DNA of 64,000 nucleotides from Lunularia cruciata (lineage: Eukaryota; Streptophyta; Marchantiopsida; Lunulariales; Lunulariaceae): NCBI GenBank assembly GCA_948567375.1, contig OX419762.1:26118608-26182607 (forward strand). Reading direction: 5' to 3'. The position numbers and the translations under genes were made by a program. Shown here piece after piece: positions 13,066-26,337 of this stretch (its first letter is position 1; the number at the start of each line of letters is the position of its first letter). A model generated the notes under the pieces. That model saw only the letters and a list, made by a program, of their open reading frames with translations. It did no database searches and had not been told where the DNA came from.

Positions 13066-13082
13066 ATGACCCTGCCAAGTAA
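13041..13082 (+). promoter_or_regulatory. Three overlapping upstream ORFs at the SMG7 start
   Basis: Three ATGs precede the SMG7 ATG at 13066 within 25 bases, none in the main frame. They open minimal ORFs at 13041-13052 (3 codons plus stop), 13052-13069 (5 codons plus stop) and 13059-13082 (7 codons plus stop). The last two overlap the main ATG. If the transcript begins upstream, ribosomes must leak past or reinitiate, so translation could be damped. An in-frame TAA at 13036 rules out a longer SMG7 N-terminus without another exon. Confidence 0.5.
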
Positions 13083-16000
13083 CCCCACCTCTGCTGCTGG
13101 AACTTCTCGAGCCCTGGCTCAGCAACGTTACAATCAGGTCATTTACCTACCTGGCTGGCTTTGTCATGATTGTGTGTCATCGCACGTTTTGTGTACATGT
13201 ATGAGGGAGGGAGAATGTGGTTTTGTCATTCAGCCGTTAGATTCAAAGCGTAAACCTGTTCCTTGTTCTTCCTTACAGTGAGATTTGTGGTGATTTAGAC
13301 GGTGATGCGCACGCTCAATCCTTGCGTTCGGCACTTTGGTCTTCTTGTGTGTCCATATCGTTGTTCTGCCGATTAAGGACGTGTGTTGTTGCTCTTGATC
13401 GACGGTTCTTAACCTTGTTGTGAGAAACAGTCGTATGGGGAGTATCTCAACTTGTGTTTATCAAATCTTGGCCGCATACCCCTGGACGTCCTGAATGATT
13501 CGGCTGTTACTTGCAGTTAGTCAGTCATCTCTGTCGTTTCCACCGCCTTTCGGTTGGACTTTTTTATTCTTCTCTTAGGCTCGTGAGCTATGGAGTCAGA
13601 AGGCCGTGTTGAGATCTATAGATCATGTACTCAAGAGTGTATTGCGTCCTCGCGTCTATCTCAACCATGGACTTGCGGTTCTTCTTCAAGCTTTTGCGGT
13701 GCAATTGTTTGCCAGTTTTTCTCCATTTCAGGCTCTTTGTTGTTGGGTGATATGCGTCACTTTATCATGTTGACGTACCGTTCCCTTGAATCTGAGAAGA
13801 TGAAACTTGACTCAAAAGCGGTGGGCACGCCTTCTAATGTGCTTTTTCTCTGGTAGCTTTAGGCTTGCTAAGGTATGTCGTTGACCAATTTCACTCATGG
13901 AGAGCTGTTCTCTGTGTAGGCTCTGGAGCTTGAGAAACAGCTAAGGACATTGCTACAAGGGAAGGGCCCATTCGATCCGAGTGTGAGGGCACTCCGTAAC
14001 CGAATTTGTGAGAGCTATGAGGCCGTTATCCTCGAAGATCATGAATTCGCTGAATCTCATGAAGTCGAGCAAGCAATCTGGCGATTGCAATATAAGTGCA
14101 TTGAGGAGTTCAGGGCTCGGATTCGGAAGAGCACAGCTGCCGCCGCAGCCGCCGCGTCAGCTCCTGCTATTCCGATGCCTGGAGCGAAAGTACCAGTCCG
14201 ACGAGATACGTCTCACAAAATTCTCGCCGTGTTCAAAAGCTTTTTAGCTGAAGCAACCGGCTTTTATCATAACTTGATCCTTAAGCTGAGGAATAAACAT
14301 GGACTACCGCAGGATTACTCTCCTTATGAGGTGGAGCAAGGTGCATTGGCTGGGGATGAGCGACGTACTGCAGAATTAAAGAGTTGTGACCTCTCATGTC
14401 ATCGTTGCTTAATCTTTCTAGGTGACCTTGCGAGATACAAAGAATTCCATGGAGATGAGAACGCCCGTAATAGGGATTGGTCTGTCGCAGCTGGATATTA
14501 CCAGCAGGCTATCTCGCTGTGGCCGGCAAGTGGCAACCCCCATAATCAGGTATACGATTACCAAGTTTGGTTGATGATCAAGCTATATGGAGAGGGTTGA
14601 CGATCAGCGTTTCGATTATAGTATGCTGGCTGTGGGTGGATTCCTCAATTTAAAGTCGGGGATGAACTCAACCTTTCCTGTAAAGATTGCTTATGTATGC
14701 ACCTCCATAAAAAAGTCTTACCTGCTAACTGTACTACCTAGAGGGGTTCTATCTATATAAGCTCAGCAGTCCTGGCATCTTTCCGCTGTCGTTAATGCAG
14801 TCCAGTTCTAGGTCAGAATCTTATTAGAGTTCCCACATCACTTCTAGCCAGTTCTTCTGCCGAATTCTTGCTTACGTGCCTTAACTGAACCCTTGTAGTC
14901 CGTGAGTTCTGCAGTTGGCTGTGTTGGCGACCTATGTTGGTGATGAGCTACTGGCAGTGTATCGATATTTTCGCAGTCTTGCAGTTGAGGTTCCATTTCT
15001 TACTGCACGAGACAACTTGATTATTCTCTTTGAGAAGGTAGGAACGAGCAACCGTTGACTGCTCCACGTGGGTTGTCACTTTGGTTATTTTTTTCTCCAT
15101 TGCATATTTCCCATTTCCTGTTTGTTGGACCCTGACTTACCTGGATACTATTTTACCGGGCAGACACATGTTTCTCTCATGGGTCATGTTTGTTCCTCTT
15201 TAGTGACAACATAGGCTTAAGAATTTGTCGGTTGTCCCGACAATTTTCATTTTTCTACAGAATCGTAATCACTATGCCCAGCTACCAGTCCATGAATCTG
15301 CTGCCACAAGTAAAGCGGACTCCAGCAAAGTTTCTGACAAAGCGAAAGTCAGTAGAGATCGCATTGTACCAGTTGGTGATGGAGCTTTGAAACTGGCAGT
15401 CAAAGATCATCATCTCGAAGGTGTCGAAATTGGAGAAATGCGGAAGCGTTTTCATCTACGATTTGTTCGACTTAATGGCATCCTCTTCACGAAGACAAGG
15501 TATTCTGTTGGGTTACTTTATGTGAAGAAGAAATTTTCCTCCAAAGCCAACTTATCACGTTTCTGGCTTAATAGGAATGTGTTTAATATTCTCGCAAGTC
15601 TGAGGAGTCTCCTAGCTTATTTTGCAGTCCGCGACTTACATCTTTCTGATCTTTGGTTGCGACCGACAAATTCTGATGTGGTGCTGAATTTGTTCACGAC
15701 TAACTTAGCCTCTTTCTTCTGACGGGCAGTCTAGAGACGTTTGCGGAAGTGTATTCTGCTACTGTCCGAGAGCTTGAAGAGCTTTTATCTCCGGAGGATT
15801 CAGTACTGGAAGCAGGACTTGGCTCAGATCACCGCAGTGGTATTGGACCGGGCAGTGGTGGGGCTGCAGGTTTTCTGCAAGTTATCGCTATTCTCATATT
15901 TACCGTACACAACATAAATTGGGGTCCCGATTCTCAGCCAACGTATGCTGAAATTCTTCAGCGTTCTGCGCTATTTCAGCATGCTTTCACAGCTGCATTT

Positions 16001-18331
16001 GAATGTGCTGGCCGCCTCATGCGTAGATGTGCGGATTCGGGGGTAGTCTCGAAGAGTCCTCTTCTTCCCGCAATGCTGGTATTTTTAGAATGGCTAGCTT
16101 GCAGGCCAGAAATGGCTGCAGGTAATGATGTCGACGAAAAACAGGCTCACGCGCGTAATTTCTTCTGGAGGCAGAGCATTTCTCTTTTGAACACCTGCAG
16201 GGAAGCCAATAAACGTCGCGGTGATAGTGGCTTGGAGGGAGCTCTTACTATTGCTTCTGGATATGGAGATGAGGGGAATGCCGGAGGGGTCGCATTGTGG
16301 GAGGACTATGAGCTTCGTGGGTTTGCTCCTGTAATCCCAGCCCAGCTCACACTGGATTACTCAAAGCGGGCTTCACGGGTTGGGTTAGGAGACACGAGGG
16401 AGCGGGAGGTGCGGATGCAGAGGTTGCTGGCAGCTGGAAAAGCCATTGCTAGCGCTTTGGAAGGCACGGATAAGGGTATATGCTACGACAATGATGGAGA
16501 ATTATTTGTCATGGCTGGGGAACTGGGGGTGAAGAAGGAGGTTCACGTAGATACTACTAGCGTGCTGGACAATGGGAGGGTGCTACCAGAAGAGATTGTG
16601 GATGAAGTAGCTCCTGGAGGCAGCTGGGCGAAGGACATACAAGACGATCCAAAAGGTCTTATTTCATCCGAAGGTGTCTTTCTTAGGAGAGAAGAAGAAG
16701 ATGAGGAAGTGATAGTATTCAAGCCGATGGTGAAAGAAAATTATATCAGCACCTCTACCTCAGAAGATGTCTGGAAGAACATGGTCGGTGTTCAAGTCCC
16801 TAGCGTTAAGGTGGATATGATGGTCTCCATACCACCTGGTTATCGAGTTTCTGATAACATTGATGCTTCTAGAGGTCTTACAGGAGTTGTACAGATGCCT
16901 CCTTTGGATGTTCAGCGCCCGACTCCAACAGCTTTAAATATGAGGCAGTTCGCGGCGGAATCTTCCTTATTGCCTACTCCAATATCAGCAAACGGAAGGC
17001 TATTTGTCGCGGATTCGACTTTGCTGCCAATTCATAGTCTAAGTTTATCTCACCCTCAGTCCACCACCCCTGTTCCAAATACCGTTTTTGTAGGTCCAAG
17101 TCCGTCGAGCAGTACTAGCTCGCCTCTAACTGGTTTCGTATCTGCCTTACCTGGAAACCATGGCTTGGTGACTGACGATCTCGGCGGACTAAATGGTAAC
17201 TACGGCTTTGCAGCAAGCTCAGCAGAAGACTGGCTGAACCGTATAAGCGGGTCTTCTGCTGGCCCAACAACCTCGCTGGTACCTTGGGATGTGCAAGCTG
17301 AGACCAATAATTTTAGCACTGGCGCAGAGAATTATGCTGGGGTAATAGGGCAGCCTAAACCAACTGCTGTGAGCAACTCTTTGTGGAGTACCACTTTGGA
17401 CGGTTTGACTCTTGGGAGTTCAGACTACAGCCGGCCACAAGTCAGCTCTATGGGAGCTCTGCCCCACTCAACAATGTCCCTAGATAGCCTGATTCAAGCG
17501 GCAGTCAAGGAGGCTCCTACTGTTCCAAATGGGATGTTCTCCAGTGGCGATTTGCACATGCACAGTACGCGGAATGGAGCAATTGGCCGGTCTTATTCAC
17601 AGTCTGCCACAATGACAGCTGAAAAGGGTACTACTGCTGAGTCAGAATTTGGTAGGCCTTCTTTAGTTCCGGCGAGCAAGTTCGTCAATTCTGTTGAGGG
17701 GGCAACAGCAAATCCAACGGCTTCGTCTAATAACACGCAAAATCTCAAAGAAACACCTGCAAGTTCGACGAGGACTGCCATGCGGCCACCTCCTGGATTT
17801 GGTCCTCTTCCTACGAAGTCTCCTACCAGTGGAGTAGTTGAAAGCCAGCAAATTGTTCCGAAGACCTTTCCTAGTCCGCGAGGCAATGAGAGAGAGGAAC
17901 ATCTCCCAGTGGATGATTATGGTTGGCTTGATAATTACTCGCACAAGGGCAACATCGGAGATATCGGACACTATCAAGGCCAGGGATCTTCACTGTACAG
18001 CTCAGACTACGGCATCTGGTCCAGTGGGGCTATGAACAGCACAGTCCCTGGAGGAAAAGCGACAGCACCAACAGTTTACCCTTTCCCTGGAATGGGTGCT
18101 TCTCAGCAAGAGGAGTTGTCCAACCGGAGAGATATGGACAACGAGAGGCAGCCGTACACACTTCTGGAGCAGCTGTTTCAACAGCAGGAGCAGCAGCACT
18201 TCGCGAACCAGGGACTTGGGTATCGAGTGGATCAGCCGCAAGTTCCGTACGGGCCTCAGCAGTACGAATATGATTCTCAACAGCAATACCAGATGCAGCA
18301 ACAGCAGTACCAACAGCTGTTGGTACAGCAG

Positions 18332-18366
<35 letters not shown>

Positions 18367-18412
18367 GCAGTGGTATGGGCAGTACCGTTCACGGGATCCT
18401 TTTGTGTCGTAA
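13066..18412 (+). CDS. SMG7: SMG7: EST1-like nonsense-mediated mRNA decay factor (5 exons)
   Basis: Exons are 13066-13137, 13920-14549, 14915-15037, 15261-15499 and 15730-18412. All introns are GT-AG and the phases agree, giving about 1248 residues. SMG7 binds phosphorylated UPF1 through a 14-3-3-like TPR domain and sends nonsense-containing mRNA to decay in cytoplasmic bodies; in Arabidopsis it is also needed to leave meiosis. Visible landmarks: ESYEAVILEDHEF (about 55-67), ATGFYHNLILKLRNKHGLP, SCHRCLIFLGDLARYK (about 182-197), ASGNPHNQ at the exon 2 end, AVYRYFRSLAVEVPFLTARDNL in exon 3, RFVRLNGILFTKTSLETF across the exon 4/5 junction, and AMLVFLEWLACRPE. The long C-terminal half is disordered and Ser/Gln-rich, with the plant-typical RPPPGFGP near 1040 and a polyglutamine run near 1221-1236. 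The start is the first in-frame ATG after an upstream stop. It is longer than the roughly 1060 residues of the Arabidopsis protein, mainly in the disordered tail. Confidence 0.92.
18325..18371 (+). repeat. CAG/CAA microsatellite encoding polyglutamine in SMG7
   Basis: A nearly pure CAG tract with two CAA interruptions encodes a run of about 15 glutamines close to the SMG7 C-terminus. It sits in a wider Gln-rich region (18150-18380). Such tracts often vary in length between individuals. Confidence 0.85.
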
Positions 18413-20300
18413 ACTACTATTGTCTCGTCTGGTATGCAAAAATTCTCTCATCTCCTCGTATTGCAATAAAGCGTGGAAAGACGTTTTGCAAGCTAGAACG
18501 GATTCGCACTTCTCTGCCAAGAAGTGATTAGGCTGCCTTAGTTGTAAAGGAGGAGGTTGGACATGTGACGTAAACAGTGGTTGAGGGAAGGCTAGAGACT
18601 AATACGTGTTTTTGGTGAATTGCACATAGTTGCTCACTTCATTTTGAAGTGTGTTTTATTAACCAATTTCGTGTGGTGTCCTCAGGTGAACTTCTCGGTC
18701 TGAATGCTAATCCTGGAGGTGCATACATAGATGCGCAAACATATCTGGGCAATGAAAAACTTCCGAAGAAGCTGTTCATTCTGGTTGGAAGTTAATTTCT
18801 AGGATTCTGATGCCTGCAGTTATCCTTGTAATTGGTCAGTGAATGCCAATTTAGGCTGCCGACTGAAAGCAGGTCTACGCTCACATTCCCTCCAGGGCTC
18901 ACGTGGGTGAAGAGTCGCCTCACCTTTATGTAGCATGCGAAAACTGGACCTAGATTATGGGGTTGCCGCTCTGGAATGGAATCCGACTGATTACTGAGTG
19001 TGCTTTCGGCGAGCGTGGATGAGAAACTGGAAACTGGTGATCCTCTAACCCAGCTGTCACCTGTTGTTGGATGGCTTTTGCCCTCAGAATTCCATGAGCT
19101 TGGATCACCTACTGCCGTAGAGAGAAGAATCTGAACAGAGTGCAGGCTACAGATGTGTCAAATGCTTCAGAGTTGGAAATACTTGGTATGCTCTGGTTCT
19201 TAGTTAACTGCTATGGTCACGCACGTCAAGGTTGATATATCAAAAGACCATGCTATGTGGCTACAAGTTATGATCAAGCAATACTCCAGTCTAGGAGTAG
19301 TTGCGGAACCCGCTTGGCTTCGCAGGATGTTGAAGAATGGTTTCTCTTCTCAAAGGGAGGTTGCTCCTCCAACTTGACTCCTGGACCTGACGCGGGTTTT
19401 ACAGAAGAATCTCTTCATCAAAGCAGGTGGACTTATTCGATTGTTGGGAAATGCTCTTCGTGTAGTTGTGAGATGCAGTATATGCTTATACCGTATGGAG
19501 CTTTTAGGTAGCTGGGTGGGAGCAGGAGACTTGATGATATATGCCTCCTGTGGTCCTCAAGAAAGTAGGTACAAGTGGAGAGGTCTACGCGACTGTCGTG
19601 TTAGTTTGAAGCTTTACAAGCCAGCGGTTCCAGCAGGGTTTTCTACCGTGGAACCTCCTTACGTTCTGATCATTACAAGATAATAATTTGGCTTTGTAAT
19701 GTGCTCGATCTTATTCAGACGTGCATTTCATGCGATCGATTCACACTATCTACTGTTGGCGAGAATATGAATCTTGTTAGTGAGTTCGGTGTCTTGATTA
19801 GAGGGCTTTTGTGTCCTGGATGGTTTAGCACCAATATTTCTTAGATGGTATCTGTGGTTTGTATTCATTGTGCAGCTGTGAACTGCAGCTGAATCATTTT
19901 GGGTCATCTATAGGTGCTTGTTCAATTCATCTATGATGTTCTGGAGGTTGCCATGCGTTTTTTACTTTGAAGGCTTTTGTTTACGTATAACTCTGTGTAG
20001 CACCCTTACGTGTTTGCCTGTAGAAGCCGGTTTCACGAATGGGAAGTTGTAGTCTTGGGGTTTTTAAGACGCCAATGCCCGTCTGCACAACCTTACGAGG
20101 ACCTTTCATTAGACGGCAATAGTTTCTCCTCTGTACACCGAAGAGTAAGGGCATTTAGGAATAAGAACTAATGCAGAGATCTGCAAATAATCAAGCGAGT
20201 GGAAGGATCAGTCGTTATGTTATGTTTGGTGAGTCCAACGCCACTTTGTCTTTTTTACTCCTTTTCACCAGTTATGTGGGTCAAGTCAGATCACATGGGG
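18413..20300 (+). other. SMG7 3' region, possible 3'-UTR introns
   Basis: An AATAAAG lies at about 18463-18470, 50 bases after the stop. CG content stays gene-like until about 20150, which suggests a longer 3' UTR or unique flank. A GT-AG pair fits an intron at 18432-18685 (donor GTATGC, acceptor TCCTCAG). In Arabidopsis SMG7 is known to carry 3'-UTR introns that make its own mRNA a decay target. Whether that holds here is unproven. The short open frames at 19257-19683 have no recognisable similarity. Confidence 0.35.
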
Positions 20301-20375
20301 TGTGTAATCAAATCAAATAAATTGCAATCGACTTAAACAAATGATATTGATAAATTTCGGTCAAATATCATCGAA

Positions 20376-20830
20376 ATGGCAATGTTGGAGGCAAAGAGAA
20401 AAAGGCAGGCCGCGCAGGAAAAACAAAGGAGGGGAATACTCCATCAAGTTGGACAAGGGAGAGACAAAAAATGTAACATGGGGCTAAGCCCCAATAGAGT
20501 TTATATGAGAAATCTGCCCTACCCGCACCTAAGATATTTGAGTTATGCAAGTTGTACAGTCTACACAACTGGAACATCCGAAGAAACATCACCTCATGTG
20601 ATTGCTCTCTTATGGATTGCACCAGTCATTGCACTCTATAAAGTAATGGACACACATTGTTTAAAATATATTACAAAGTATGAGAGTGAGAGGTATCCCT
20701 TGACGCCTAACATGATAAGCTCTCGTGCACTCCATGATAAATGTGTCAAATTCGTGTCCATCACTCCATATAACTCCAAGGCTAGAGTAACAAAGAGGTG
20801 ACCTCACTGGATGCCCCTATACTTGGAGAC
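20376..20830 (+). repeat. Repeat R6, copy 1
   Basis: The part around ATCACCTCATGTGATTGCTC and ATGGATTGCACCAGTCATTG resembles 23222-23470, where ATCACACAATGTGATTGCTT and TTGGATTGATCTAATTAGTG occur in the same order. Both continue into related ...CTCCATATAA(C/G)TC(C/T)AA... blocks. It is probably an old transposon fragment. The 141-residue open frame over it has no recognised domain. Confidence 0.45.
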
Positions 20831-23205
20831 CTTGCGACCTGCTGCTGCACTCGCCGCCCCTCCAGGGGAAGGGGTAATCACTCCATCCAAAATTGTATCT
20901 CGTGTAGGGTCCGTAATCACGACATCCGCTACTGTCACCTGATCATCTCGGACCAAGTATAAGTCTGCCCTGACACATGTCGTTTGCAAAGCATACGAAT
21001 TGATTTATTGATGGAAACTTGCCATCGTTATCGTTATAGTTGGAGTTTTTCCCTGTAGGGTAAAGTTGGAGAGAAATTTCATTTTTGGCCCGCAAGTCTT
21101 TTGTGCTTGAAGATAATACACTTTTGGATAAATGACCACGTCTGGAAAAGTATTAATCTAATAGTTTTAATGAAAACTATTAGATTGGCTTACTTTCTAT
21201 CTATATATTTAAAACTTTGTTAATATCTGGTCACTCTTGAATAGAATTAATTATTAATATCATTATGAACAAGAGAAGGACTATGTTGTTTGAGTGTTGT
21301 AAGAATCTAATAAGCTTTGAATACATCATGAAAAGCTTTACATAACTTTTATTGGTGATTTTATGACTCAAATGAGGATAGGAGAGGACTAATCATATTA
21401 AGAAACATTCCTTTATATCATATTTAGTAAATGATTGAATATTTTTTGCAGTGTAAGTTACATGCTTTATTAATATGTTTATTGATGGACAAATTACAAG
21501 TGAAATAAAATATAAAATACTTAGTTTAACGCTAAAATTTAGAAGTCTTCAAGATTATTTTTAATAGTACTCTTTCTTAAATTTTATTAAAATTTTATTC
21601 TTATAAAAAATTAATAACAATATTAGTACTCTGTATTGACTTATGGGTTATTTTCTTGTAGAGAGTAAGTATCATTACAACTTATGTAGTGTTTCTTCTT
21701 CATAATTAACATTAGCAGAAATATTATCGTGATCAAATTTAGCTTAGATGCCTTTTGTATCTTATTGGTTTCTGAACATTCTTTCTGAATTTATTGTGTA
21801 CCTTAGTGTTAGTATTGATTGGTGCTAGGAGGAATGCTAAAATTTGAAAGAAAAATATAAATAGCTATTTTGCTTAGAAGATGAGTGCAAAAATTTTGGA
21901 CCTTCGATAAGTACTTATGTTAAAACTTTATTTTTATTTGGAATAAAATGTAAATACCTCGTGGTAATTGAATGGAACCATTGATATTTTGATTAATTGT
22001 GAGGTTATATAATATTTTTTTACAAATGTAAATATACGATTGAGAATCTTCTAAAAGGACAAACAGATAGTTGTAATTAATTGATGGGAAAATTATATAT
22101 AAATTTATTTTTGGAGATGATTTATTTGTCCTTATTTTTCTATAGTCAACCTTTGAGTCCTTACCAATTTGAACTTTATAAAGAGAACACAATATTGAGA
22201 ATTTTGATATATTTCTAATTTCTCAAGTAAGATTCTTGCAATTTACCTAAAAATTATAAGTCTTATTAATCTTTAGCAAGAGTAATTAAGAATCCTATTT
22301 ATAGTCATGAAAGATAAATTTTATATATTTAGAACATGGGATTTTGAATTATTCTGTTTTGGAGGAGTAGACATAAATCCACCTTGACTAGAGATACTTT
22401 GAACAAAATATATATCATGTAATTCTAATATCACATCCAAAATTTACTAGAAAAAGAGGAAGAAAAATGAAAATGAAAATGAAAATGAAAATAATTGTTA
22501 TTTTATAAACCTAAATAACTTTAAATCTTCAAAGATTAGAACTCTTGAACTTTATTGAGAACAATGCTTTTATATTGATGTAAAAAATAAAGATTTTACT
22601 TCATAATTATTAACTATAAATGAATTTGATCATCATTATGAAATATTTATGATATGAAAGTATCTAATTGAAATTTTTTTCAGATGTTAAGTATTTTATA
22701 AAAATTATACAATTAAATTTTGCTGTCTAGACTAAATTCTAAAACTTCTCTTGCTTTTTAAAAATAAAATTTCAAAAATTTGAGGATAATCAAAGAGTAT
22801 ATAACTTAGTCTAGATAATTTGTTAAATTGCAAGCATAGATCTGATCTTAATTGTAAAATTACAAGCATTTATAAATAATATATTGTCCTTCTAACAATA
22901 TGTAAATTGGTGAAACTGTTTACTAATTTGTGCAATGAAGATATAACAGGAGCAATCTTTATATGAAAAGGCTTGATTGTGTTATCTTAGCAAAAGAAAA
23001 GAAAATACAATATTTTAAATTATAGTATTGAAACTCTTCATGCTTGTGTCTTGTAAACTTTAAAAAGAAGAAGCAAATCAAGTTAAAGCTATCACTGTGT
23101 ATATAAGATATAAAAAAGTAAGGAAGATCTTATCTCATAGTACAAGGAAAACTTAAGAGATAATATGAGATAACATCATCAAGAGAGATCTTATGAAAGT
23201 CATAT
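20831..23205. other. AT-rich intergenic DNA
   Basis: The sequence becomes very AT-rich from about 21100. A short hexanucleotide repeat (GAAAAT, about four units) lies near 22465-22490. A short inverted repeat around 21161-21185 (CTAATAGTTTT / AAAACTATTAG) is visible. No gene or RNA was recognised. Confidence 0.4.
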
Positions 23206-23209
23206 TACT

Positions 23210-23480
23210 TGTATTATATTAAAGCAAAAGCATCACACAATGTGATTGCTTTCCTTTGGATTGATCTAATTAGTGCTCTTTGTAGAACAATACTACTCAG
23301 TGTCTTAAGTAAGCTTTATATTAGGAAACTGAATAAAATAAGAAAAGTGAAATTGATGCACTTATTACCTAGTAAAATAAGCACTCAATAACCCATAGCT
23401 CCATATAAGTCTAAAGTTAGAGTTATATAGATTAAACTCATTGCATATCCTTGTACTTGCACACACTTGTACTGGGAGAC
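23210..23480 (+). repeat. Repeat R6, copy 2
   Basis: Partner of the block at 20376-20830, more AT-rich and with CG sites lost. Open frames here are fragments. Confidence 0.4.
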
Positions 23481-24800
23481 ATTGATTACTATTGCCTTGT
23501 ATGTTTTACATCCAAGATGATAATCAATCTCTCTTTCCAAATTACATCTTTGGATCTATAGCAACAATGTCTACACTAACTTGTCTATCTCCTTTTTATG
23601 ACTTGTCCATAATTAACTATCCTTACAACACTATATCTTATATTTCATTCATAATCACAATGTATATCAGCAATATAACTTGATTATCTTAGAGATGTAT
23701 AAGCATAACCTTTTTTCATTTAGAACATATACTATTGCTATCTATATGTCAAGTATAGAATCTCTCATGCAAACATTGCATGCTAGCCCTTACAGGTTTT
23801 AGAGTTGATAACCTTATTTGTGAGCTTTGTATCAATACCTATATCTTAGTTTACATGCTTGCATTATAAAAGTTATTCAATTATGTTCTTATACGATGAG
23901 TTATTTTGTTTTTTTAGTTCCACTCTACCCTAGATTGACATTAGTCCTTATATTAGGAAAACAAAAGAGAGAAGAAAGTGAAAAAATGCTCATTCTCTCA
24001 TTAGTTTACATGAAGTCTTATAAGGTACACAAGGGAGAGGGAGATAACACTACAAGAGCTAGTGGTTTGTATCGTGTTACTACATCTTCATTCTTTTGTG
24101 GTTGGAGATTCCCTAGAGCTCATAACACACATACAATGTAGTTTTGACTCTCATACATGTGCTATATGCTTGTTTGATAGATTTACTTTTGGTGAACTCA
24201 TATTGTAGTGTAAACAATACAAGTGTAAAGATTGATTTGAATGCAATAACGTCAATGGTTTGTTATACCAATAGTGGAATGAAGCAACAAAAACTGATGT
24301 TTAGAAGACATCTATAGATGCTCAAGAAGCATATCAATTCCTTTAACATTTTATACTTTGATTACTTGCCATTTGCCCAAGAATTGCTAGCTATATTGTT
24401 TGAGCGGATGGAGTTAGGACATGCACCAACATTGCTACAATCTACAAAGTAGCCAAATATGGCTTATGCTCAAACCATAAATTGTAGCTTCTCAAGTAGC
24501 TATTAGAATAGTTGTGTGCCAATATCATGCTCAAGGGCTCACTTCACAAGCCCACACAACTATGGTTCTCACAATTATCAAGCTTGTTAGAGTCATCCAA
24601 GGCATTCCAACTACCATTTCTATTTCTCCTACTATAGATTTGGTTCAACCTTTTTATGTCATTCTAGGAAAAAAATTTCTGATCAAGAGCTCAAAGAAGA
24701 TTCTTCAACTCTCACAATTTACACAATAGAAGGCCGAGATAGAAAAGAGTTTAGAATCAAGAGCTTAGAAAGTTTCTTTACCTTCCACAATTTATACAAA
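23481..24800. other. Old repeat-like sequence without recognisable gene
   Basis: AT-rich, low-CG sequence with short interrupted frames (23492-24141). It has the texture of decayed transposon DNA, but no domain or terminal repeat was identified. Confidence 0.3.
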
Positions 24801-24829
24801 AGAAGAATGAGATATTGAAAATGCTACAC

Positions 24830-24985
24830 CACTTCTTGTTGAAGCTATAAGAAAATACATAAAGCATGACCAACTTGAAGGCTACACGTAAGTAATTGCA
24901 AGCTATGTATGTATCAAGTTTTATATTACTAGGTTCTACATGTGTTTACAACACATAATAATTCCTACCTTTTAAGGATGAGATA
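24830..24985 (+). repeat. Repeat R5, copy 1
   Basis: Matches 44565-44720 closely. Shared blocks are ATACATAAAGCATGAC, AATTGCAAGCTATGTATG, TATCAAGTTTTATA and CTACATGTGT/CTATATGTGT. In both copies a forward frame can be followed but is broken by stops, so the pair looks like remnants of one coding repeat. Confidence 0.6.
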
Positions 24986-26332
24986 TTGAAGATGCTATTG
25001 TAATGGTAGAGTGTCATTCAAATACATAATAACTTGGTAAGAACCAATCAATCCCACAAGGATACAAGTTGGATGTGACTAAAAGAAAGACTATATTTGT
25101 CACACTATGGTGAGTGTCTACTATTTCATATTTGACCTCTTAGGCAGAATCAATCCCAAAATAAAGTAGTGTCACCACACATAACAAACTACAAAAAGAT
25201 GATCAAAAGAAATCACACTCACTATAAGTCTAATCCAATAGTATTCTTGAATAGTGGTTCAATTATAACAAATGTCATTTTGCCTCAAAATTACCATGTC
25301 TTCTTTGTGTATGACTTGATTTTGGATTGATATCATTTAGATGCTTGTGTATATTGAGATTCTGATTCATCTCACAAAGTTCATCATTGTACAAGTTCTA
25401 TGGAGTTTTATGAGAAACATCCTTGAATGCACATACAGAGAAGGAGCAAGATCTTTCAAGGGTCCAATCACCTTGTTGACTACAATTGTGAAGTAGTGTT
25501 CTACCTTTCCTAAAATGCATGACTTTGTAGGAGTTTAGGATGCATCATGCTGCTTAATCTTTTAATCTTGTGTTATTGTACAATACCAAAGACTTTTGGT
25601 AGCTTATCATTGGGTTGTCCTATACTTCTTAGAGCCACTAAAGACAAATAGTCTAGTCCAACAAGAATGATTCCACTCACTCAAGTGATTTTGCTCCTAT
25701 GTCAAGGTTCTTCACATCTACTCAATTACACATACAACTATTTATTCATACAAAATGTAGAAAAATAAACATACACCAAAGTAAAGGTCTTGATGGTATA
25801 AACTCATTTATTGCAAAAGAAGGATGCACCAAATGAACATAGTGAACACCAAGCCAAAGCCTTTAATAAATTTCTTAGTTAATTGCTAAAGCAATCTAAT
25901 GGCTACAATGCCTTGGAGATCTTCTAATTACACCTATAAATCACTAATTTTATCTTTATCTTACCATGATCTAATATTAAGTAGACACATTCCACATGGA
26001 ATTGCCACTAAGCCTCTTGACTTTACTACTATTTTGTCTTGCAGGTGTCTACACATGATTGTGTCCTAACTAAGTTCTAAAAATTACGTATAAGTACAAA
26101 GTGCCTTGAGCCATGACCACAAGATCCATCCTATCTTAATTATGAGATGCATCATAGTTGTTCTCTACTAAGTTGATGGATGTTTGTATCAATAAATTTG
26201 CATGATAATAATTTATACAAGGTTGGTTCTCATTGATTACAAGGTCAACCTATGCCTATGATAAACTTCCTTCTCTTATATAGTCAAATGAGTTCTACAA
26301 GCTCCTTCTTGTAACCACAAACTTCCTTGAGA
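24986..26332. other. Unassigned low-CG sequence
   Basis: No gene or defined repeat ends were seen. It is old repeat-like texture running up to the first solo LTR. Confidence 0.3.
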
Positions 26333-26337
26333 AGATT

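Noticed and set aside
12529-13125. 198-residue minus-strand ORF opposite the SMG7 leader
   Set aside because: Ser/Leu/Pro-rich product of the G/A-rich leader read in reverse; no domain, and the + strand has a gene-like leader here.
13590-13856. 88-residue ORF in SMG7 intron 1 and a possible extra exon after CTTAG at 13579
   Set aside because: Exon 1 joins exon 2 in phase and gives the expected conserved N-terminus; the extra exon would run into a stop and has no similarity to SMG7.
17593-18392. Several ORFs antisense to the SMG7 last exon
   Set aside because: Shadows of the coding strand; poly-Ala and poly-Leu runs come from the CAG tract read in other frames.
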